A stretch of 64,000 bases of DNA, from the NCBI GenBank assembly GCA_904063045.1, contig CAJFCJ010000015.1, forward strand, positions 1,361,423 to 1,425,422, read 5' to 3'. Position 1 is the first letter of the stretch. Each line of letters opens with the position of its first letter. The translations under genes were made by a program, and so were the position numbers. The notes below the pieces were generated by a model. That model had not been told where the DNA came from, ran no database searches, and saw nothing but the letters and a program-made list of their open reading frames with translations. This DNA comes from Dimorphilus gyrociliatus. Lineage: Eukaryota > Annelida > Polychaeta > Dinophilidae. Of the stretch, positions 51,501-62,625 are shown piece after piece.

Positions 51501-54484
51501 ACGGTCGTTAATCATTTTTTTTTTTGACGTACAAAAGAGTCTGTTTCAATTCATTCGTCGCCCTCCCCTTATTTACCCGCACATTTGAACATATACAGTT
51601 AGTATATTTACGACTAGGGTATGCTTATAAAAAAAAAATAAGGCCTATAATCCGAATCGTATAATCAATGAAAGCGCGGAAATTAAAAGAAATTTATACC
51701 CTATTCGTAAATGGATCGCATATAAAATGACTGTCCAAGCCGAAATCTTTACGAAATAAGGGGGAAAATTAGAAAAGAAAGTATATAGAGTATAAAGTAT
51801 CCATATTAGATCTTGTATAGTATATATAGTATGACGTATAGAAGTTGAAAAAGAATTTCACCTTTCGAATATAAAGTATAATAAGATAGGTAAGGAAATA
51901 TTCTGGCTAGGTAGTAATATTCTACGTATAGTTGTATAAGATATATACGTTGCATATAGCTTTAGGGCGGGTGGGGGCCGGTAACAAGCTCCTTTGTTTT
52001 CCCACTCAACCCGATTTGCATATTAATAAGAAAAGAGAATAAAAAAGAGGTGATTGCGTTATAAGTTGAAAGTCGAACGATCGTGTTTACCTGAGGCAGG
52101 TGACTGGCGCACAACGTCGCTTATAAAATATATATGGTAAATGATAATCTAGTAGATGTATATACATACTTTGCATAAAAAGAAAGTGAGAAAGTAGTCG
52201 ACAGACTTATACAATCTATTATTTTATTCTTATTCTTCTCGTGGAAGAGAGGCTCGTGAAATGTACTCTTAATTTCTTATTACCTCTCTGTCCCAGTCCT
52301 ATCTCCTACTAAAGAGAACTACTTCTAATTCACTTAGGCTACTTGTAAAAGTTATAAAAGTAGGAGGGAAGGGGAGGGAGGGGAGAATTTACGTTCTTTT
52401 CAAGCCATGTAGTAGTTACACTCTGGCGCTATGAGACAGTGCTATGGTAAGTATAAGTATGAGGGCAGACTTTGGAATGTTGGAATCGGTCGTAAAACGA
52501 ACGTAAAACGTCTAAGAGGCGTTTTGTTACCAATTTCAGTTATGCAAAAGGTTTCGCATAGGTTCGGGGTGCAGGTGACGTTCCATAGACATGAGATTTC
52601 TCTGATGCGCATGCGCCGGACGACCCGAAACCCGCCATTTTGATGGCGCGCTGTGACCTCTTAGCTCGGAAAGGCCTGCAGCCACGTAATATTCCTTTGT
52701 TGTTGACCAGGCTGACGTCGATAGTGGGCGCCACCTCCTAAATTCACTTTGCCTTTCATTCCATATACAATTAGCGAACACCATGCAAGATGAGGCAATT
52801 TTCCAGGTGACGGCGCAGTCTTGCTGGCGTCACCCCGAGAGACGGCCGCGCCGAAATGACAATTACTGTTTATCGTAATGGCTCGTCCATCGACTACTAC
52901 TTAGACACGTGTATATTAGTGTATGAGTACGTCTACAATACGCGTACAAAAGGAAAAGCGTCCGTGCATGCACTTATATATATATATATATATATATTTA
53001 CTTGTATATGAATATAATATCCTTATTATACATGTATAAAACATACTATGGTGCATCCATACATTGTACGCAAATTATGTTCCGTATACCAGTAAGTTTA
53101 TTAAGAACGTTCGTGGGTGTGGTGATTCTCCTTTGTGACTGCTGACAGCGAAAATAAAGAAATGGGTGGGGAATGTGTATACGATGGAGAATGAAGTCGC
53201 CTCACGGATAATTAAACGCCATTGTTTGTGCATTTTTTCCTTCTTTCCGCACAGTAGAAGCTAGTGACGCCGACCGTTTAACATGCGGACACTGCCAGGC
53301 CGAATTCCCTCTCGTCTTAATCAGTTCATTCATAGAGCATAAGGTAGAACGCTGCCAAAAGAAAGTCATCGAAGATGATGACGATATTGACGGGACGGAA
53401 AATAAACCGACTTCTATTCTGGCTGATGACGACCTAAAAAAGAGAAAGAGGAAAAACGTATCGACACCGTTAGCCTCTCTCTGTCCCCCGCAAGCATCAC
53501 CTACGTCTGTACTCAATGCCCTAGCTCGTTTTGTGGAAGATCAGAAGATTAAAGATGAAGAGGAAGACGACAAAGTCGATGCAGAAATAATGACCGAACT
53601 ATCAGGTAAGAAATACGAATGGGCGGCGGTTTTTTTTTAAGAGAGTGAGTTAGAGAGAATAAGAGAAGAAAATGATACAAATGGGCGTATGTAAGGGCGT
53701 GTATACCTACGAGTATGTGGATGATGCTAGCTAAGATTCGTATTGTGTTGGGCCGAACGTATCGCCCACGGCTACAGTCAATTTGTACGCCTATCTAGTC
53801 CGAGTCGACGTATTTAGACGCCATTCACCTTCTTACGTAAGGTTACCTAGCACCTGTCCCTGGAATGCGACCCGACTAGTTGACTGCTGAAAAAAGCTGG
53901 CCCTTGCCCGCTCCGACGTTCTATAATTAAAGCGTCCGATGGACGATATCCGTTTATGCATGCGTGTATATAATATATAAAATAGAGCGGCGCGTGTTCT
54001 ATCATTTGCAAAGTATAGCCGTATATAATCTCTTTTCCTATATAGCGTGAACGTACTCGGAGACGCCGGATTAGCTCAAGGGTCCGGCGTCACCGCGATG
54101 ACCGTCGTCATAGTTACGTCTCTTCGGCCTGCGCACACAACTGGCCAATTTCCGGTTGCGTCTCTCGGATGTGGCCTTGTGACGTCACAAGACGCCACTG
54201 CAGGACGTAAACTCTACTCTATATTATCTACGTATAAAGATATAGGGAAATATAGTTATTTATAAATGCTAAAATACCTCGCATATGTAACACGGTAAAG
54301 ATTTTTCGACTCGAATACGTCAAGTTTATATATATCTATTTATATACATGTACATTTTTCCATTTATGTATATAAACATAAATCCAGAATATGTGTACTG
54401 ACAGAGATATGTAGATATATGTAGATATTAAGATATATATTGTGGGCAGCTATATGGCATTTATATATACATAGTAGGGAAGGA

Positions 54485-54526
<42 letters not shown>

Positions 54527-57347
54527 CTCATATATTTTGTACTGGATATCTATCCATTTCCCACTGGGCTTCTCCTCTGCCAACCAACATCGTAACGCGA
54601 TTATAAAACAAAAATATAAAAAAAACACAAAAAAAGAATTTTTCGTTCGATAGCGTTGCGCGCAAAGGACGCCATCGATCATGTCAAACACATGCACCTG
54701 GCAAATTTGAAGAGCCGCTAACGCTTTTTTCATTGCGCCGATGCTTGACCGGCGGTCAGAATCTGTCGTCATGACGTCACGATAACTCCGCCCACGACGT
54801 CACTGTCACAGCTATCGGGACGACCCCGATCGCAGCCGAGTCATCAATCATATCGCTCGTTTCTTATTACATAACTGAGGCTGCTTATATAAGGTCATCT
54901 ATGGACGAGGCCAGGTGAAGGAGAGGGCCTTGTCGAAGAGAAGTGCTATTGATAGATATACAGAAAATTATCGAATATTTGAGGAAAAAAGAAGGGAAGG
55001 GGAAGGAAAGAAAAAAGACAGAAGGAGATTAGAGCTCGCACGTATATAGGAAGGAGGGCTGTGTCAACAGCTCGGGCGCTGATCGATACGGTCAGTATAA
55101 TGGTCATCATTAGTTGTTACGAAATGGAGACATGACAAGGCGTGGCTGTCCTCAGCGGGAACACATTGTGGCGCCATGCACCACTCAATCGAGTGTGAAG
55201 TACGTTCCCTGCAGGACGCGCTCTGGACACTGGCTACTTGCCTCAGCGGGACGCAGATACTATTAGAACATTTAAGAGAACGCCCCCTCTTATAAAATAC
55301 TAATATATATGTACATACAATATATATATATCCTTATATAATTCTATCTCTTCGTGTATATATATATATACAAAAGCATATATACACAGCATAGATATAT
55401 GTATATATGCAGTATATACTATATATTCTTAGTGATATATAGATATATCCACGTCTATACAGACTATACTACCTCTACAATTTATACGTATATCTTATTA
55501 AAATAATGCAGATATAGATAGATACAAAATCGATTCTATATACACGTGCATAAGAAGCCATATAGCGTATAAGCCCTTCTTTCAGCTACGGAATTTAAAC
55601 GGTCCTGATCGCCTTAAATACGGACGAATGTAACATATATACACTGACTTTGTGTTTATAATTAAACGGGCATTAAGTCGTCCATATCTTTGAAAAAAAT
55701 AACTTGTATATAAGAAATTTCGCAGGTGCTTTCTCTCTTTTTTTCCTGGCTACAAGCCAAAACTGGCCGATTCCGCCAGCAAACATAACACACACACGGT
55801 CAAAGGATAAAAGAGAATAGCGGCGGCGGTGACTGACTGATAAATCAGATATTCAAAGTCCACTCTATAGCTAAGCTTATCTTAATTCGAGCTAACGCCA
55901 CCTACTTAGTGGACGTAATAATGTCCAGTGGTGCGCACTTGATAAAGGCGCCTATAGAACGATCATTGAATTGTACGTGGTGTGGTGCCCACGGTAGGCG
56001 GCCTATAGACTTGTGGAGAAGAGAAAGAGAATATATGAAAGAAAGGATAGAAAAAGAAGGAAGGTTGGGCTGTTGAAGGGGCGAATAGAGGGATAAAATG
56101 ATAAAAAAAAATAAAATAAAGTATAAAAAGAGAAGCCTGGGAACCGGGCACTCACTACTGACCACGGGCCGCTTATAATCGATCAAGCGGAACGTAGCGA
56201 GGACAACTTGAGTGGTGAGTTGGCGCCGCTGCTGGGCGCTGGTCATAGACGATCGATAGCAGCTTGCCCAACGTTGCACAACAGTTTAACCCTCTAGCGC
56301 CCGCCTCTCCTTTCCCTTCGCTTCTTTACTTGCCTGATCGTTTACCTGGCACTGACCGCTGATCTCTCTCCCCTCTCTTTTTCCTCTCTATCCTAGTTTT
56401 AGCCTACTTTTCTAAAAATATAAATATATAATAAAGGCAGTCATATAAAAGTGGAATTTATCAGTAAAATATGGGGATACATACGATATGTATGTATGAT
56501 TATGTAACACAATTACATTTTCTCTCCTCTGTTTTTCTCTTTTCTCTTTCACTCTTTTTTAGCACACACACACATTTGCTACCGCACCAACTGCAATGCG
56601 TGCGCACGTCTCGTTTGTTGTATTACGCAAACACGACAGACGGTTGCCTGGTAGGGTCACACAGACTGACCAGAACAGAACTCTCATTCGATCATTCATG
56701 TTTTTACTTACCTTTCCTGTTTTCTCTTATTTTTTAATCATTTTCGGTGTAATCTCATTTCCCCCTTTTCCTTTCCCCATGCCCCCTGCTTTTATTACTA
56801 CTAGGCTGGATATGTTTGTCTGCGTGTGAAATATTTTCCTTTAAAACGACTACCTCCGTAGTAGAAGGGGGGCGGAAGACTGGATAGGGGGAGGGGAATG
56901 GGAGAATGGATGAGGGTTGGAAGGGGGCCGAAAAGGGGGAAAGGGATAAAAAATAATAAAAAAAAAGAGAGAAAAGAAAAAGAAATTCAATTGTCTTGCG
57001 GCGTCGACAGCACGCACGCTTACGCCGTCTTACTCAACTGCTGTCCACGCATAAAGCGTTACCGTGGTTACAGGGCACTCTGCAAAAAAGTGTTGCGTGT
57101 ACATGACATCATGGCGGCTGTCTTTGTTCATTGATTGAGCGAATCGGGCTACGTGCAATATGAAGTTGTGCGTAAGTGTGTCTACCAGACTAAACGTGTC
57201 ATTGTATGTAATTTATTGCCAAAAAAAGACGCCTGTTAACATGTATAAATATATACATGTATAACATCTATTTAATCTATTTCTATATGTATATATACTT
57301 ATACATATAAATATGGTACTAAGTAAGAAACAGTAGTATCTAGCGAT

Positions 57348-57382
<35 letters not shown>

Positions 57383-59145
57383 TTTTATGTAATACATGCG
57401 ACGTGGTAAATCTCCCCCATCAGCCGGCTGTGCGTGACCTGACGACGGTCAGTGACGCTTAATGACGCCTTAATCCCGGCTCTGCAACGCCGAGCCGCTT
57501 TGATGCGCTCACGCCTCCATCGTCGCTAATGGTCAAGCGATGTAGCGCCTGATACAGGTGTAAAAAATACGCCTCTCCCGTCACCTTCAAAAGCGTCACT
57601 GTTGCCAGCGGCGTTGACGGGTAATGGAGAGCGTGGCGCCGGCCGAGTGGCTCTCGCTTCCGCCCGTAGCGTCTCTTCCGGCCCTCGAAAGTTGCATAAC
57701 AGTAGCCTAGAGCCGGAACGTCCCAACGGATCGACTCTTCTCCCTGCCCGCCTAAGGACGCGTTCTCACACACACGTCCCCCACGCTCGAGCGCATGGTC
57801 AGATGACCCAACGTCACCTTATACTCTTTACCTCTCAAAGCCAAAACGCCATTCAGGAAATAGGAATTGTTGAACTATTTAGTTTTGTCTGGCACTACCT
57901 ACACCTGGATGGAATAGACAATTGCTGTTTGCATCTGCCCGCCGCCATATTGCGCGGGCAATCATGTAATGGACAGTTGATAGACTGGACGTCGGGCAGC
58001 TGCTGCACGCTACCGTTTTCGTCGACCACCGCAATGCCGGAGGGACGCCCTAGCCGACGCAAAAATTATTTATTAACAGCAGCCATACCCCTTCTTTCCC
58101 TTACCCCTTTCTTTTAGTAACCAAATCACCAGGGGGCGGCATCTGTCCCTCGTTTTCTACTCTTCTTCTAGTTTTCTTCCCTCTTTGTTTATTAATGCTG
58201 AATGTTTGCCATTAACCTCTAAGGCTTGACAGCGACCAATATAAACGAAAAGAGAGAAGCGAAGCCCAAAATCCTCCGCACCCTGTCCTTTTTTACGGCC
58301 GGTTGCACATCGACGTTGACAAGCCAAATAGCAAAGGTGACCAACTCATTAACAATTTCATTCAAAATGTGTCACACACTGTCATTGCATTCAAACACTA
58401 GGTGCTTACAGATTCGTCTATCTATAAATAATAATAATAATAATAATCACACAGTAAAGGGGAGGGAGGAATTTTTTTCTTTATTATCATCTTTTTTTCT
58501 CTACCCAACAACTACTTCTACTATCCCTTCTCTTCCATTATTTTTCTCTACTATTTACAACATTATTACTATTACTTTTCTATTTGGTTTTTTTTTCTCT
58601 TTCTCTCTTTTCCCCCTATACTAAATCGACCGAATAAAGACTTTAGCAGGTGGCGCCAGTCGACGCCGGAACGCCCGGGCGATGAAACGATCGTTATAAT
58701 CGAAATGAACGTGCTCCGCGTTAGAGAAAATAATATAGAACTAATGTAAGCATACGAGGCTATTCCATGTCAGCAAACCGCTGCATTCCACGCAAATGAT
58801 CTTTGATCCATCAGGTTGCAGCCTGTTACCTCGCGCCCAATCCATTCAATACAAGGGGCGTTCAAAGAATTTTTTTAATGTTATATAAGCCTACATTCAT
58901 TTTCAAATCAAAGAAACTATTTGTTTACACATTCGGGGTGAATTGGTGTAAAACTTTTACTTTTTGTCTTTTTTTTTGCCTATACTTTCTAGTTCTCTTT
59001 TCTAACGATAACACGGATAATTAACAATCTATAAACTGTGCGTTTCAAACTATACTATGTATACAAACTCGGCTACTAGATTCTTTATCATTTAGAGCGT
59101 ATAATAAATACTATGTACAACGTTTATTTGTAATATTATATTCCG

Positions 59146-59194
<49 letters not shown>

Positions 59195-61408
59195 CGGGAA
59201 CAACTTTGTATTAAGGAAGAGGGCAACGACGTATGATTGCGCTTGACGCTCTTCCATTCTCCTTTAACTCGCTCGTAATGATAGCGTCAGTGCGAATCGC
59301 GTACAGATTTAGGACGATATAAATATGTTTTACGGGAAATGAATGAAAAAAATAAGTAAAGATTGGAGCGACCGAATCGATTCGCCCGATACCGAGATCA
59401 ATATAGATTATAATTAACGTATTTTTCCTTTTTTTCCCCTCCCTCTTTCCGACCTATTATAGAGCCGAATTCGTTGACTTGCTGCCGATGTGGCGAGGTA
59501 CTTCCATCTTCGTGGCTACTCGTTCAGCATATACAAGACGAACATGATATGCAGTTGTTTGATGATGAAATTGACGAAGACGCAGAGAGTTGTTTAAAGG
59601 AAGATAGTGAGAAAGAATTAGAGGAGGCAAACAAGGAATTTGAATTAGGAAAGAAATCGCCATCTTCGCCCGGTACTGAGATCAAATTGCCCCCAGAAAC
59701 GAATACCAAAACAGGCAGCGGTCGCCTACCCATACCACCCACTGCTAGCGTTCCTCAACCTGGTTTCTTCTTTAGAATGCCTCATCTGGCTGAAAGACCG
59801 TCAACTGGACCTACTCATGCTGCATTCCCACAACCACATTTCCACGAATTATTGGAAATGCAACGAATGCGAATGGCGCATTTGGCGTCGATTGCTCATC
59901 CAGCAAGCCCGTTTGATCAGCACAACGCGGCCGCTTTATCGAGTTTCGCGGCTGCTCATCATCACCTAAGGCCCAACTCGACCGAAGTCGACTTTTATTC
60001 TCAACGTCTAAGACAGTTGGCAGGTGGTAATGCCGGACTTAGCCCCTCAGCTCGTAAGCAAACGCCACCGTTTTCTGCAGCGTCCCCGTTCAACGTCTCT
60101 AGCCCGCCTTCAGGCACTGTACCCTCGTCTTCGAGTAGCAGCCCTAGACCGTCCCCGGGAACGCCCTCTTCACCTACTAAACGCCCACCCGACCTGACGT
60201 GCTCGGTATGCGGCAAACGATTCAAGTTCGCCACGCTGCTCAACCTCCATTCGAGGCAAGAACATACTCACGAACGACCTCACAAATGCTACTTATGTAC
60301 GCGAGCCTTTTATTCGGCGGTCTCTTTAAAGAGTCACTTGGCCGTTCACTTCCAAATCAGCGATGATTCGCATTCCGATTCGGAAGAGGATGAGCTTGAC
60401 GTATTTGATGGAATTGACGAAAAGTCAGCAGCAGAGATGGAGGAAGAAGCCGAAACGCACGTTAGGCAAATGAGAATGAGATACGAATCGGTGGGCGATC
60501 GAACTTTGGCTAAATTACCTCCTTACAGCGATTCCGTGCGGAAAGCTTTGGAAGAGGGTAAGAGGAAAAGGAAAAAGAAAAGGACATACAGCCCCCATCA
60601 AATTAATGGGTCAATAAATGGCACTGGAGGAAATGGCTGCGGTAGTGGTGTAGGAACTTCCTCATCGGTCAGCACCAGTCAGGATAGCCAAGAGGAAGAG
60701 GTGGAAACGAAGCGAATTAAATTGGAAAAGGAACCCAATCGAATTCCAAACCCTATAGATACTTTATATCCGCATCCATTAACCTGGCCCTTTACTCAGG
60801 CTTTATCGTCCGCCCAAGACGTCTTCCGTGCCCTCCAACAACAACAACAGCAACAATCCGATTTTATTTTACCAACTGCCCATCCGACGTTACCAACTAG
60901 CGCGGCGCCTGCTTTGAACGGCAGTGCTTTGCGTGTTGACGCTAACAAATCGGAAAATAGCAGTATCGCACCCGGAGTTACAAGCGGGGGAAATGGGATC
61001 ACGGGTGGAGGAGCTGGAACCGGTAGAAAAGATAGAAGAAACGATACATGCGAGTTTTGTGGAAAAGTGTTCAAAAACTGTTCGAATCTGACGGTTCACA
61101 GACGGTCGCACACGGGCGAAAAGCCTTACAAGTGCGAATTGTGTTCGTACGCGTGCGCGCAGTCTTCCAAATTGACTAGGCACATGAAGACTCACGGGCG
61201 AATGGGTAAGGACGTTTATAGGTGCAAGTTTTGCTCAATGCCCTTCTCTGTTCCATCAACTTTGGAGAAGCACATGAGAAAATGCGTGGACAATCAGCGA
61301 GCCGCTGCTGCAGTACAAGCTGCAATTCGAGCTCCGCATTTGCCTTTAACAGCTGCGGCAGCAGTAGGCGCCTTGTACGGTGACAAGCAAAAGGCGTCCT
61401 TATCATAA
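45541..61408 (+). CDS. BCL11A: BCL11A/B-type zinc-finger transcription factor
   Basis: Nuclear repressor. Exons 45541..45592, 53255..53605, 59463..61408; 782 residues (human BCL11A 835). Exon 1 encodes [10 protein letters not shown], the N-terminal motif that recruits NuRD through RBBP4/7. Exon 2 carries the CCHC finger [20 protein letters not shown] (about residues 25-48), equivalent to CGQCQMNFPLGDI in BCL11A. Exon 3 has a finger [18 protein letters not shown] (about 139), two central fingers near 381 (CSVCGKRF..., CYLCTRAF...), an acidic stretch, a short polyGln, then the C-terminal triplet near 663-748: [60 protein letters not shown]. Both joins are phase 1 and in frame. The introns are 7,662 and 5,857 bp. 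Invertebrates usually have one BCL11 gene, so A or B cannot be assigned. Confidence 0.93.
45593..53254 (+). other. BCL11 intron 1 (7.7 kb), probable cis-regulatory DNA
   Basis: No coding exon is supported; the ORFs here are short and lack conserved sequence. It contains (TA)n arrays (46387-46418, 48541-48562, 50687-50706, 52975-52999), a C/T-rich tract at about 49130-49250, GC-richer islands near 46740-47030, 49980-50510 and 52430-52860, and promoter-type motifs listed separately. Confidence 0.6.
52600..52660 (+). promoter_or_regulatory. NRF1 palindrome plus YY1 site inside BCL11 intron 1
   Basis: TGCGCATGCGCC at 52606-52617 matches the NRF1 consensus YGCGCAYGCGCR except its last base. CCGCCATTTTG at 52632-52642 matches the YY1 consensus. 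The pair lies about 600 bp upstream of coding exon 2. Such pairs are typical of CpG-type promoters, so an internal start is possible. Confidence 0.45.
54489..54517. repeat. (TA)n microsatellite
   Basis: Alternating TA run of about 29 bp, followed by a short (TG)n run. Confidence 0.9.
54772..54893 (+). promoter_or_regulatory. Promoter-like cluster in BCL11 intron 2: CREs, GC box, TATA box
   Basis: TGACGTCA at 54772-54779, CCGCCC at about 54789-54794, a 7/8 CRE (CGACGTCA) at 54795-54802, then TATATAAG at 54886-54893. Spacing and order fit an RNA polymerase II core promoter on the plus strand, which would start transcription near 54920 and reach exon 3. Confidence 0.4.
57351..57378. repeat. (TA)n microsatellite
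   Basis: Uninterrupted alternating AT run of about 28 bp in BCL11 intron 2. Confidence 0.9.
58128..58140 (+). promoter_or_regulatory. CTCF-consensus site
   Basis: ACCAGGGGGCGGC, within CACCAGGGGGCGGC, fits all 13 positions of the CTCF core ASYAGRKGGCRSY. It lies in BCL11 intron 2, about 1.3 kb upstream of exon 3. Confidence 0.5.
58645..58657 (+). promoter_or_regulatory. CTCF-consensus site
   Basis: AGCAGGTGGCGCC also fits all 13 positions of the CTCF core, in the same orientation and 517 bp downstream of the previous site. Confidence 0.5.
59149..59190. repeat. Longest (TA)n microsatellite in the window
   Basis: Uninterrupted run of 21 TA units (42 bp), about 270 bp upstream of BCL11 exon 3. 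Confidence 0.95.
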
Positions 61409-62374
61409 TCAGGGTAATTAGTGCCATAAACTTGCTCATATAGCTGGCCGCCTACCCGGTGAGAAGCACGCTAGCACCCGATATACAGGTCTCTTTATCT
61501 CTCTATATGTCTTTATGTACTATGTACGTGAACAATCTACACAACTAAAACATACGTAAAAACAAATCCATAATGGTTTAATATAAAAGAAAAAACGTAG
61601 GAACATATTTAGTTATGTAATACATCTTTTCAACTGCCCTCGTTTGCCCAGTTGCTGCAGTATAAAATGGGGCAAAGAATTATTTTTCGTGCGACGCAGA
61701 CGGATCTGTTTACATTCATGTATTGTATACACATTCACACGCAACGACAGCTTCATCAAACATTTCCGCGTTAGATTATTCTAATCAGAAAGCATTTTTT
61801 TCCCTTTTACTTTTTATCCATTTGCCTCTCTTACTTTTTAAGATTTGCATAAAAACAAAACATAGTCATATTTGAAGATATATATATATATATATATATT
61901 TGAACATAATATGTATAATGTTTGTAAGAGGGAATGAGAGTGAAAGTTGAGCATTTCCTTTCCGTTGTCCAAAAATGAAGATAAAACAAAGTGAACAAAA
62001 TATTTATATATATATCTATATATGATCTATTGTATATAAATTATTGTTTTATTGTTTTATTTTTGTTGTTATTTGTGTGAAAATTATATTTACGTATATG
62101 ATAAATATTATATTCACTCGTATATTACATAATATATATATATATATATATATGTATATGTATATGTATAATATGTATACAAAGACGCCGTAAGTGTTGT
62201 CAAAAACTCGTTCTAAAACTGCACATTCTTTATTTTTTTTCTTTATATTTTTTTTAAAATTCGTTCGTGGTTTGTATACGTACGATGCCATGTTTTAATT
62301 AATTTATTGTTCAGCTTTTGAAATCCTAAAGCTACGTATTTGTATAAACGTTATAAATTACTATATAAGTATAT

Positions 62375-62409
<35 letters not shown>

Positions 62410-62520
62410 GTATATGTATTTATATAAATATGTATACCTATTTGTTTTATTTGTATTAAAGCAGAAAAACTAAAAAAAAACATAAAAAACAAAAGATAAA
62501 GAAAAAAAAATTCATGCACC
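61409..62520 (+). other. BCL11 3' UTR and downstream AT-rich DNA
   Basis: T- and TA-rich sequence with (TA)n tracts at 61878-61899, 62132-62153 and 62380-62407. An ATTAAA near 62454 is a possible poly(A) signal. No coding sequence is seen. Confidence 0.5.
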
Positions 62521-62570
62521 CGCGCGGTAAATTTGAACACGATTTGATAATGAGAAAATTAGCGAATTTA

Positions 62571-62625
62571 TTCTTTCATTCGTTCATTCATTCATTCAGC
62601 CAGTCAGTCAGTCAGTCACTCACAC
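62571..62625. repeat. Compound tetranucleotide repeat (TTCA)n-(GTCA)n
   Basis: Tandem ttca/ttcg units pass into cagt/gtca units and end in a short ca-rich tail. A simple-sequence locus of about 55 bp. Confidence 0.85.

Larger units (their letters stand above)
53606..59462 (+). other. BCL11 intron 2 (5.9 kb), probable cis-regulatory DNA
   Basis: No exon is supported. It holds CRE palindromes at 54180-54187 and 54772-54779, a TATA box, two exact CTCF-like motifs, purine-rich stretches (about 54980-55030, 56040-56140, 56870-56985) and long (TA)n arrays (54489-54517, 57351-57378, 59149-59190). YY1-type motifs occur near 57110-57120 and 57941-57951. Confidence 0.6.

Noticed and set aside
54461-54772. 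103-residue minus-strand ORF ending in YIYIYIY
   Set aside because: Its C-terminus is translated (TA)n repeat and there is no conserved domain.
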